From Pithys albifrons albifrons (lineage: Eukaryota; Chordata; Aves; Passeriformes; Thamnophilidae): a stretch of DNA of 64,000 bases. A program made the position numbers and the translations under genes. Shown in pieces: positions 10,999 through 21,858 of this stretch. Below the pieces are notes generated by a model, which saw nothing but the letters and a program-made list of their open reading frames with translations, did not search any database and was not told the origin of the DNA. The DNA lies in the NCBI RefSeq assembly GCF_047495875.1, contig NC_092479.1, forward strand, positions 9,384,806 through 9,448,805, written 5' to 3'. How positions within the stretch are numbered: the stretch's first letter is position 1; every line of letters starts with the position of its first letter.

Positions 10999-13900
10999 AT
11001 GAGGAGGGTTTGAGCTGATTTTGTCCTCCATTTTTAGTGTTAAGGAAGAGACTTTCTGAAAGGTGTGATGCCACTTAGTATTAAGTGACAGAGAAGATTT
11101 TCTTACAGCACACAAATGGAGGGGAAAAGGGTTTGCACAACCTCTGATGCATGACCAAAGATGCCAGTCCTGTGGCCAGAGTGGCTGGAGACTGGTGGTG
11201 ACTTTGGGGAAGATCAGCCCTTTTTTCCCTGTAGTGATAGAAGATGACTTTGTGAAGCTTTTGTGCCAGAAGCAATCTGTGCTTTTCCCAACCCTCAGGG
11301 GGATAAACCTGAGCTGCAACCATGCAAAGGATGGGTTCTGTTGCCTACCATCACTGCAGAAAGTATCTATATTACTCAATAATGGTACTGAAAACCAAAA
11401 TTACATTTGCTGTAAGACTGGCACTGATGGTCGTTCTCTGGGAACAAGGTGGTTCAGCACAGTGACATTGGGTTGGTTCTGATTTCATTCTCCCTCTTTC
11501 ATATTTTGCTCTCCCTTGGAACTGGAAAAAACTCCTTACTTTGAGTTAGGTGATTTTGCTGTTGAAACCTCAGAAGTGCTTTCAATATTGGCAACCCTGC
11601 AAGAGTAGAAAGACTAAAGAAAAAAATAAATCACTTGTACAAGGAGGAAAGCATAACCTTGTGTTTAAAGGGTGTAGGGGTGAGGTTCTCAACAGGTTTG
11701 TTGTTTGTGTAATTGCTTATAAATTAGTATTGACTTTTATGTTTTCCTTATGGTGGAGAGGTCAGCAAGAGAGGAGAAAGGATGGCCAGTGGAGAGGTCA
11801 AGTTTGGGGCTGCACAGCAGCAATTCAGAGAGAGAAATATGTATGTGTGTGTATAAAAGAGAGAAAACCTGATAGACACCTTTCTTTAAGTCAGAGGGGA
11901 ATCAAGACTGATTAAAAGAGAAAATTCATAAAGAAGCAGAGATCTCTGCAGGCAGATCCCTGCAGATAGTGGATATTGCAAATTGAGCTCATACCCAGAC
12001 AATTTCAAAATTCCACTTGTTCTGATTCCTTCACACAATGCCCTTGTCCCTCTGAGCAGGTGGCCCAGGACAGAACATTTCATTTGCAGGTCCTGTTGAA
12101 CACCAAAGAAAAGATGACAATTTTGTCTCACTTATAACATGGTGTATATTCGTGAGCAGGGGGTGTGTGTAAAAGCAATGCAAGCTTTAATTAGAGCTTG
12201 TGAGAGAGACGATAAGTATCTCCATAAACGTAGAAGAAGCAATTAGGGGAGACCAGAGTGTATCTGCTATCACAGCAGTTCATCAGCAGTGCAGATTCTT
12301 TAGTTAATAAGAGAAGAAAACCTCAATTACGCAGCCAACAAATGAGACAGAAAATCCCAGTTAGCCTCACTCAGGAAGCACGAGATGTGAAGACTTAGGA
12401 AAATGTGCTTTATTCCCTCAGTGTGTTTTCTTTGGCCTGGAGACCCTTTTGCTCCATTTCTGGTTAACAGACAAGCTCCAACACCCCCTGAGCCCCCAGG
12501 ACCTGCAGCCGGGCTGGGTGTGCTGCTGACCGGGCCACTGGGCAGCCCCAGAGCTCCACTGCCAAGCAAATCCTCAGGAAGCTGAGGGAGCTCTGAACTT
12601 TGCCTCCAGCCTGGGAGCTCAGGGGTGACCAACACTGGGCCCAGCAGGAGGTGGGAGCCAGCCAAGCTTTACATTTGAACTTTTGTCTCAGAAAGACCAA
12701 GGAATATTTAATGGCTGTGGGAGACAGAGCAAGGCTTTTCTCTCCCCGTGTATCAACAGCTGCTTGAAGCACTTGTTGGATCCAAACGAAGCTGTTTCTC
12801 CAGATTCCTGCCTCGGGTGCTGGGCAGGCACTAACTTTGTAATCAAGAGCTGTCGTGTTTGGGAAAGCAAATTCAAATGGGCAAGAGCTGTTTTTTGGAA
12901 GAGAAGGCTGGGCTGCTGTTTCTGCAGAAATATTCCAACCAGCCATGCGAGTTAACCGTGGCAACAGAGCTTGTCCAGATGTGGGAATTCTTTATCCTTT
13001 AACTCCTTCTGGGCCGTGGGCTGAGCCCCCTCCTGGGGAAGCCTCTGTGTTAAATGCAGTCCATTCTATTCCATTGGCACAGAGCTTTGGCAAACCATAG
13101 ATTTTCTCTGGACTCACATTTTTCTCAGCAAGGGGATGGAGTCACTGGTTGCAAAACCCTATCACCACCTTAAGATCTGCTCTTCCTGTTGGGAAAAGGT
13201 GTATTTTTATCCACTGTGTAAATTTAAGGATGTAATTTAATTCCCATCTTCCTCGTTTATCTGTGAGTTGGGAGTAATATTTGCCTACTTCACAGTGATC
13301 ATGTGAGGCTCTTCATTCATTAATGTGTAAAAGCTTTTGAGATCCTTAGGATGAAAATTGCTTTAAAAGATGCTGTTAATAATAAATATCAAGTAATGCA
13401 CCTTGGTACCTCTTAGCAATAATTAGTGCTATCATTCCTGCCCAACTCTTCCATGAATTAAAAGGCTTTGAGTGGGACTGGAACCACGAATGGGATTGGG
13501 ACCAATTAACACGTAATCATATGTCAGTTTTTATATCCTTAGCATTCCTGTCATGGGACTCTTGGGAAAATCTCCATGGGTTTTAATGGTGCAATGTCAG
13601 AACTCAGCCCCAGATGTGCTTCTGTGATAATTGCTGGATAACCTGCATTCTTCTGGTAACTTGGTTACTTAGTGATTAAGATAAAAGTATGCTGGTTTAA
13701 TATTAACATAAATGACATTAGCCCCTCTTTTTATGAGTAAACTGTTAGAGGAAAATTCTCATTATAAGGAAACTACGATTTTTTTTCTTTTGATATAGGA
13801 ATGTAATTAACTATTTTGTTGAAATGCTGATAGTTTTTGACCTGCTCTTTGTACTTAACCTCCACTCCAGCAGGTGAAGTCTGGCTTTTATGAAAAATCC

Positions 13901-14321
13901 AGTAATTTGTTGCTTGGTCACCCAACTCCTCCTAACATTGGATTTCAAGCACATGGCACTCACACTCCTAAATGTGGGGGCTCTGGATATGTATCCCGAG
14001 TAAACAAAGGGCTCACATAAAGAAATTACTTGATCTTTCAAAGATACCAATGTTGTTTCTGTGAAAGGGGAAAGCACAGAACCTTGGAATGACATCTGGG
14101 ATGGAGCCCGGAGAGAGGACCCTGTGAGTCTGAGAAGGTCGGTGCCCGGTGAAGGGGGAGTTTGCAGCAAGGTGTCCCCCCTGAGGAGCAGCCCTGGCAG
14201 CCCCTCTGCTCGCTGGGAAGGAACCCTGTGCTGAGAACGTTGTTGTGCCACAGGGGGGAGATGTTGAAGAGGAGCTGCATCGCTCCACTCGGGCGCGACT
14301 TCCCAGGGAGGAGCAGCCCGA
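10999..14321. other. Intron stretch, nothing recognised
   Basis: No exon or known repeat recognised. The AT-rich part around 12150-12340, without simple repeats and with TTTAATTAGAGC and AGTTAATAAG motifs, could be a conserved non-coding element, but this cannot be judged from one genome. Confidence 0.45.
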
Positions 14322-14660
14322 GGGGTTTAGGAGCTCATTCTTTTCAGTTCCCCCTCCCATATCACAAACATTTAAATATCCCCTACAAAAGGGATTGTGC
14401 AAACCATCTGAGAAATGATCCCTCTTGGCTTGAGGGTGCATTCCACATCTTCCAGTTGTCATCAAAAGGTGGTTTTAGAAGCAAAAACTAAGGGTTTAGG
14501 AGCCTAATTCCTTTCCCTTTCCCACCCCCCCTCATATAATAAACATTTAAATATCCTGTATAAATAGAATCTGTGCAAACCATCTGAAAAATGATCCCTC
14601 TTGGCTTGAGGGCATGTCCAACATCTTCCAGTTGTCAAAAGGTGCTTTTGTAAGCAAGAC
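14322..14660. repeat. Tandem duplication of a segment of about 169 bp
   Basis: Two diverged copies lie head to tail (about 14322-14490 and 14491-14660; constant offset 169). Shared blocks include GGGTTTAGGAGC, AAACATTTAAATATCC, GTGCAAACCATCTGA, AAATGATCCCTCTTGGCTTG and CATCTTCCAGTTGTCA, each in the same order. Identity is high enough to be certain of duplication but with many substitutions and small indels, so it is not recent. The unit matches no family I recognise. Confidence 0.93.
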
Positions 14661-14700
14661 CATGAAGTGATCAAGGAAAATAAAATAAGAAGTATTTGCA

Positions 14701-14752
14701 TATCACAGAATATTCTGAGTTGTAAGGGACCCACAAGGGTGACATAGTCTGA
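14701..14752 (-). mobile_element. CR1 LINE 3' end fragment (TGCTGAGTTGGAAGGGACCC subtype)
   Basis: TATCACAGAATATTCTGAGT followed by AAGGGACCCACAAGGGTGAC is the reverse complement of a CR1 subfamily tail. Similarity fades after about 14752. Confidence 0.7.
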
Positions 14753-16603
14753 GAGCTGAACTGCTTCGTGCTGATGCAGTGCCTGGTTTTAACATCACTG
14801 CAGCTCTTGCTCTCCTGCCTGGCCAGCTGAGTTTGGGCCAGGGTGGTTTGGAGGAGCTCAGGGAGGTGCCCAGCATGAGGAGCAGTCAGCAGGATTTCTT
14901 GCAGTTGTTTCCTAATATCCAAAAAATAATGATAAGCTCATGCAAGTAGCTTGTGATTTACCCAGGCCCACTGGCCATCTTCCTTGTTTCTTCTTAGAGT
15001 AATACTTTTCACACTGAGAATTAGTGGTTAATGCTTATTTATGCATGAGAAATCTCCATAGAAATGGCTGTAGGGAAAGAGAATATTTGTGCTGTGTGAA
15101 AGCCAGAAAAGTAAGATTTTCTTTTTGAATTACCTTTCCAGCATCCTAATTTTTTTCTGCAATGGTTTAAAAAGACACTTACTCTATGACTCTGATATAT
15201 TTTATAGTACCCCAGCAGTCAGGTTAACAGGTAGAAGGAAATCCTTTTGTAAAGGGGGGTGAGTTGTGAAGCCAGGGTAAGGAGTCAGGGGGTGTCAAGA
15301 GATCCTCATTTTTCAGCTTAAAGGAAAAAATGAAAGAAAAACCTACAAATGCACAGTGTATGCCCCAAAAGCTGGAGTGCTGCCCCCTTTGAAAATGGGC
15401 TCCAGCTGCCTCCAGGAGAGCTCTGGCTCTTCCTTCAAGCACAACCTTCCCTCTCTGCCCACAGACTGCCAGAGGCTGCAACAACACAGCAGCTTTTTCC
15501 CTCTCTGTCTTTCTGTATAGAGGAATTCAAAATCTCTGCATGATGTGTGCCCCAATTAATATTCCCTGATTGTTTCCTCTTCTCTTCCAAATGATGTCAG
15601 TCTCCATTATTTTTGGCATAATGGTAGTGAGAGGAATGTCTGTTTTTCTGAAATACTTTATCTTTTATTTTGTGTTCACAACAATCTCTAGTCATCTCAG
15701 GATTTTTCTTTTTCTTATTATCCACTTGCTTTTGACTTACATGGCAGAAGACCTACAGTAAAATAATGAAAACTGCCTTAATGTGTCACTACTCAGTTTG
15801 TAAGTTACTAATAATGAAGGCAGTGTAATTAGGCTGCAGAATGCACAGTGAACACAACACTGAGATGTCCTTAACTAACATCTCTGGCTGGTGCTTGTCT
15901 TATATAGGCTCAAGCCACTAAGATTTGATATGAAAACAGTTATTTGTGTCTGGCATTGCTTTTTCAGGGTACAGGGGCTCCATTTTTTGCTGGCTGCCTG
16001 TTGCAAGAGAGCGTGAAATTCATAGCAATGAATGATCAGCTCTATTTGAGCACTATTTAAGGTGCCAGTCCTGCTCTCAGTGTTGTTGCTTTGCTGAAAA
16101 CTTTCCCCTCTTGTTTCTTTGGTGATTGAACTGATGGGGTGTAGTGGGCACACGCCCATCTCTGAGACCCTTCCCTTCTGCCCTCTGCCTTCCATTTTTC
16201 CATGGCAAATCCGTGGGTTCCTCATCCTTATGCTTAAATATGAGGAGGCCAGGAAGCAACAATGTCCTTTTCCACTCATTTACCAGCACGAACTGGTGGT
16301 TTGATCCTCTGCCTGTGCAGTCCTGGGGAGTGACCTGTGCCACGTCAGATCTCTTGGACCAGAGACATCAAAGATGTCTCTTGTTTTGACTTGTTCTGAG
16401 ATGAGGGCAGGAGATCTTACCCTTCCTGCCCGTGTAAAGCTGCAAGGCCATCAGTGCCACAGAGCCAGCCATATCCAGCCGAGAATTGTGGAATCATTTA
16501 GGTCAGAAAAAGTATTTCAGATTGACATGTCCTGTCCCTCCCTCTTCAACAACTTCCAGCTGCTGGCAGGGGACTGAATAGGGACGTTTGGAAAGAGAGA
16601 AAC
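14753..16603. other. Intron stretch, nothing recognised
   Basis: No exon, RNA gene or repeat family recognised. A possible decayed CR1-like scrap (GAATCATTTAGGTCAGAAAA) lies at about 16493-16512. Confidence 0.45.
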
Positions 16604-16665
16604 ATTTAGATCAGGTTTAAGGAAGAAATTCTTCCCTGTAAGCATGGTGAGGCCCTGACAAGGGG
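16604..16665 (+). mobile_element. CR1 LINE fragment, left arm of an inverted pair
   Basis: GGAAGAAATTCTTCCCTGTA followed by GGTGAGGCCCTGACAAGGGG is the central part of the CR1 3' region on the + strand. It stops abruptly where a - strand CR1 begins. Confidence 0.8.
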
Positions 16666-16667
16666 CT

Positions 16668-16975
16668 GGGGTGGGAAGAGACCCTAAACCCCATCATTTT
16701 CCAACGTGCCTGCCCTTCCACCAGCCCAGGTTGCTCCAAGCACGTTCCAGCCTGGCCCTGGACACTGCCAGGGATGGGCAGCCACATTTCTCTGGGCAAC
16801 TTGTGCCAAGGCCTCGCCACACTCACAGTCAAAAATGTCTTCCTTATATTTAATCTAAACCCACTTCACTCAGGAGCCATTCCCCCTTGCCTGTCAAACT
16901 GGGATGGATTGAGGTTCTCCTCCCCTGGCAGGTTTAAAAAGCCCTTTTCCCCACCTTGGCAACCCTACAAGAGTT
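16668..16975 (-). mobile_element. CR1 LINE fragment, right arm of an inverted pair
   Basis: Reverse-complement CR1: GGTTGCTCCAAGCACGTTCC, GGACACTGCCAGGGATGGGC, GCAACTTGTGCCAAGGCCTC, TCTAAACCCACTTCACTCAG, GCCATTCCCCCTTGCCTGTC and GGTTTAAAAAGCCCTTTTCC in CR1 order. It extends further toward the element's 5' side than most other copies here. Confidence 0.88.
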
Positions 16976-19900
16976 GTTAATGCAGCCCTTCCTGTCAAAG
17001 CCAGAGTTATTGCCACCCCAGATCTTCCTGCTGTGCTTACAGTGTGTGCATGATCAGTGATGACTCTGCACTAACAAGCAAATAAAGCAGCCCTACAGCT
17101 CTGGGGATGTATCAGCTCCACAGAAACCCCCGAGAAATGCAGCGTTTGCAGGAGGGAGGGGAGCCGAGAGCCCAAGGGATTTTATTGTGGCACAATGAAG
17201 AGTGAATAAAGACCTTATAAAAATACTTGGCAGCAACTCCTCTAAATCTTTCAAGGTATGAGTTTCTTATTTTAGTTGATTTACTGAGCTGACAAAGAGG
17301 CAATCATCGTTAATCAAAATAACTCACTCGTGCTCTGTGTATGAGAGCTGAAGTTAGATGAAGGTCATGGAAAAGAGATGACATACTAGCCTGGAGTCTT
17401 TAGTGGCTGGAGTTTATTAGGGAGCTCATTCTAGAGGGGAAACATATTTTGGCAAATTCTGATGGTTTTTAAAGTGGGTTTCTTTAAAGAAGGAACTGCA
17501 TCTACAGTAGATCCACAGATGTAGTTTTCTTAAGTATTCATGAAGGCATGGCTTCTTGATGGCTTTTAGTAGCAAGAGGTGCTGTACTGGAAGGCATTTG
17601 GTATTCTGGAGGGAGGGAGGGAAGTAAAGATTTGGAAAAGATATGCAGGAGCTGAGAAGTGATAGGAGCCTGTGAGTGCCAAACCACATTTTTGGGGAAG
17701 CTTGAGGATACTGAGCCACTGACGCTTCTGATAAATGTCTCTCTGGCGCATAATTGAGATTTCTGTCTTGTGCCTCGGCCCCTTTTTATTCAGAAAAGTG
17801 TCTTTCCTTGCCCTTTGATGGTGCAGTGCCTCCTTGCTGCGTTCCTCACCCTGCTCAGGTCACGCCAGCCTGTGCAGAACCCATCAAGGAGGACGTTGGG
17901 AAACACCTTGTTTGGCAGTTTGCTGATGGCTGAGCCCCAAATAACACAAAACTGAACAGGCAGAAACCCAAGAATCCTTCAAAATTATGCTAATGACTCT
18001 TAACTAGTTCCATGTTTTGCCTTGAAACTCATTTCTGTATCTAAAATGTTCTGTCTAGAAATAAGGGAGAATATCTAAATTCAACAAAAAGTGATTGCCT
18101 GAAGCAGCGAGGATTGACAGTGCCTGCAGGCAAGATCAATTAGTGTTTTGGTGCCAGAATTATCAATAGCTCTCCTGCCACTTGCATTTATTATTAAAAA
18201 ACTGGGTTGGAAACTGTTTTTTCTCTTTGATAACATAATGTGTGACCTTCATATGATGAAGGGCCACCAAGTCCCTTAGAAATCTTGTTTAAAACTCAAT
18301 GTTTTGTGGTTGAGATTCATTTTTGATTCCCTGTTCTTCCTCTCCCATGGACACATGAGTCCACACCTTTTCATTTAATAGCTTTCATGAAGTATTTGAA
18401 AGTTCTGAAGAATGTGCTTGTGCTTGTTTGCATCATCAGTAACACAAACGCTCCTGGGGACCACAAACATTCATGGAAAGCAACTGAAAGAGCAGCTCCC
18501 AAATTCTGGGGACCACTCCAGCATTATGAAAGCTACAAGTTATAATATAAATAGCATGCACCTATTTGAGCTCATGAATTAAACTGTATTTCCACAAGAT
18601 CTCTTGTGGCAGCCTAATAAAATAATGTATTCTGTGCTTAGAGGCTGCGTTGGACTGATCCAATGGAAGGGGAATAATTAAAGACTCTGCCAGTCCCAAA
18701 TGTGCAGCAGCTGCAGGTCAGCTCAGGGGGCAGCTCTGGGACCCACACGTGTCCTTCCTGCAAGGGTGGAAACCCATTACATGACACTTGTGGGGAATAA
18801 ACCTGGAGGGGGAACAGCTTCTGTGCCCTGGATAAATATGTAAAAGCAATCCACTGGGAATGAGGAGGGGGGGAAAAATGGTAGCAGGTGGCAGCACTTC
18901 TTTTCACCCTAGAAAATGCATATTTAGAGGCAAAATGGAGAGGAGGAGCCAATTAGTGGGATTACTGAGCTTCAAGAGGCAGGTGCTTGCATTCCAGCTA
19001 GGAAACTGTGCTTCCAATGGGAGGAAATGCAAGTGCTTTGTATAATACAGAGGCCTTGGCCACAAAGTTTTGCTGATCTCAGAAGCAGAGGACAAAAAGT
19101 GGTAAAGCTCGACAGCAGGTTGTTTCACAATGAACAAAGGGCCCATAAGGCAGCATTAAAACTGAAGGAAAAAATGAATTTTCAGAGCTGAGTAATTCTG
19201 CATGTTCATTGTGGAAGCTCTATAGAGAAGGGGGTGTGTCCTGTGTGGTCTTTTGTCTGGTAGGGAATAGGGAGATGGGGAGAGCTTGGCTCTGTATGGT
19301 ATTCCTTTGGGATGTAAGGAATAAAATGGCATCAAGGGGTTGGCTTGGAGCAGAATAGTAGGACTATGGCCATACATTCCTACTTAAATATGGAAAATGA
19401 AGAGCAGAGAACAAGACTCTGGGTTAGCACCAGAGAAGGGGCTAAAACACAAATCCTTTTGCCTGGCTGGAGGTTGCTCGTGCTCCATCTGTGCCTCTTG
19501 CTGTCTGCAAAGCAGATGGTCCTTCTGGGCAGGGAGCTGGGAGGCCCAGCATGGGAGGGCACCGTGCCTGGATCCAGGGGAAGCCCAGATTGCACAGGAT
19601 TCACCAGCAGCCTGTCCTGGGTGGGGAAGGAGGGCCCTTCATGGAGCTACAGACGGTGATTGGCTTCTCTCAGTCACAACTGAGACTTACTCAGGATTGA
19701 TAAAAGAATGAAAGCAGGAAGTAACTTTGCTGGGGTGTATTTTTGTGGTGTTCGGTCCGTATTTCTCTTGGAGAGGTAGCAGTGCTGATATTCTGGGGGG
19801 TCTCTGCTGCCTGAACCTGCTCCTGGCTGTGTGCTGTGCTCACCCTCAGCTTTGCTGCCTTGTGGTGCATAAAACACAATCCCTCGGTCCTGCCAAGGGT

Positions 19901-20440
19901 GCTCTTCAGCAGGAGACCTTCTTTCAGGACAGCAAAGCTCTGCAGAGCAACCCAATAGCTGCAGGTGTATGGACAGGGTTGTTCTTGCCGTTTTTAAAAC
20001 ATGGTCACTTGTGACTGAGTAGAATTGATGGTCAAATGTCGTTGCAATATGGAAATAACAGTTGCGTGGCCTGTCTGGGTCAAGGCTGAAGTCAAGAGTT
20101 TTTAAATGTTTATGGTATTTCTACTTGCCATAAGTATATATCTTTATTTTTGTGAAAACATTTATTTTAGTAATATTTACATACAATCATACAGATGTTA
20201 AAACCCCAGGGCCCACTTGCTGTTCCAGATGTTTAAGGCTGGTGCAGACAACTCATGGTGAAGGCAGGTTTTGCTATGACTGGAAGGAAGAGAGCTGGAC
20301 TTGTGGGTGAAGTCAAACCTCTGAGGCTTTGAGTAATTCTCTAAAATAAGCAGCCTCTTGGGTTCATTAGCACCATATAATCACTAAAATTATTAAAGGT
20401 GAACAGTGTAGGCACAGAAAAATCTGTTGACAAACTGAGA
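16976..20440. other. Intron stretch, nothing recognised
   Basis: No exon or known repeat. A GGGAGGGAGGG purine run at 17608-17621 is the only low-complexity element noted. Confidence 0.5.
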
Positions 20441-20822
20441 ATGTTGGGGCTGTTGAGCCTTGAGAAGAGAAGGATCCAGGGAGACCTTAGAGCACCTTCA
20501 AGTGCCTAAAGGAGCACCAAGAGAGCTGGAGAGAGACTTTGGACAAGGCTCAGGAGGGACATGACGAGGAGAAATGGCCTTTAGTTGAAGAAGGGTAAAT
20601 TTAGCTTAGATATTGGCAAGAAACTCTTCCCTGGGAGGGTGGGCAGGCCCTGGCACAGATGCCCAGAGAAGATGTGGCTGCCCCATCCCTGGGAGTGTCC
20701 AAGGCCAGGTTGGACGGGGCTTGGAGCAGCCTGGGGTAGTGAAAAGTGTCCCTGCCCATGGCAGGGCGTGGAACAAGATGATCTTTAAGATCTGTCTCAA
20801 TCCAAACTATTCCATGATTTTA
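20441..20822 (+). mobile_element. CR1 LINE, about 380-bp 3' fragment
   Basis: One of the two longest clear CR1 copies. It includes the upstream block GAGCCTTGAGAAGAGAAGG, then GGGAGACCTTAGAGCACCTT, GGACATGACGAGGAGAAATG, CCCTGGCACAGATGCCCAGA, GTGTCCAAGGCCAGGTTGGA and the tail ending TCCAAACTATTCCATGATTT. Confidence 0.95.
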
Positions 20823-21692
20823 CCACTCCTTCACTTTCTGTGATTGCTGACTGGGTGTAACTGGGATTAAACAGCAGCTCCAGGAGAACAGATGGGTGAA
20901 AAGCTGCTTTCGAAAGAAACATGGGCACACCAGGGACATTAACAGAGGTTTTGAACAATTCTTTCTCCATAGGTGCCACAAAATAGGGCAGCCAGGAGGC
21001 AGCTGGGTTCTGGCACATCCTGCTTGAGGAGCTCTTGGTGGTGGTAAAGCATTTGGCTGCCTTGGGCAAAAGAGGGTAAAGATGAATCCTGGGCTAGAAA
21101 CCTCGGCGTGCTCTTCAGAAAAACAAGAGATGTGATTAATGCCTTTTGAAACAAAACCCCTAAACAAGGGAACAGCTGGAGATATTTGTGAGTGATCCCA
21201 GGCTGGGGAACTGGCTGGAAATGTTTTGTAGATTTAAGAGGCTCTTGTAACAAAGTTGGATCTGGGATGGAATAGCCCGGAGAGCAGAGAGTTGTGAAAG
21301 AACTGTAATTATTATCTGACAATGCAATTAAAACCTGACAAGCAAAGGCAGTCTTGGACAGCACTTATGGAAGTGGACAGGGCTCCAAATGTGAGCTTCC
21401 TAGTGCATCCAAAATACTGTGGGGGGAAAACGTGCCCGAGGCAGAAACCTGGGTGACATTCAGTGGGAGTTGTACCCCTTGGAGCCACTCCTGCCTCTTT
21501 CTCTCCCCAGGGACTTGGGGATTTTCCCTTCTGGGTTCTCCAGTTCTCCAAAGTGAATTAGCTAAAGACTGAGTTTTTTATCCTTTTCTTCCCCCCCTGT
21601 GCCCTGCTTTTGCTTGTGCTTTGGGACAGGAGCAGAAAATCAGTCAGCCTTGACCACATTCACTGTCTGGAGCTGGTGACTTCGAGCACTTG
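20823..21692. other. Intron stretch, nothing recognised
   Basis: No exon or repeat family recognised. Confidence 0.45.
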
Positions 21693-21858
21693 GAATCATG
21701 GAATCATTTAGGCCAGAAAAGTTCTCGAGCATCAGAGTGCAACAGTTACCCCAGCACTGCTGTGTTCACCACTAAACCCTGTCCCCAAGTGGCACTTCCA
21801 CACTTTTTTTCCAGCACTTCCAGGGCTGGTGACTCCACCACTGCCTGAAGGTCTGCAG
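21693..21858 (-). mobile_element. CR1 LINE 3' fragment (other subfamily)
   Basis: GAATCATGGAATCATTTAGG, CCAGCACTGCTGTGTTCACC, ACTAAACCCTGTCCCCAAGT and GGTGACTCCACCACTGCCTG match, in reverse complement, the CR1 subfamily whose tail carries the 'AACCATTAACCCAGCACTGC' block. Confidence 0.85.

Noticed and set aside
10825..11379. 184-codon open frame on the - strand
   Set aside because: Overlaps a CR1 tail and has no domain.
17608..17621. GGGAGGGAGGG as a quadruplex
   Set aside because: Only three full GGG runs plus a GG; below the usual four-run rule.
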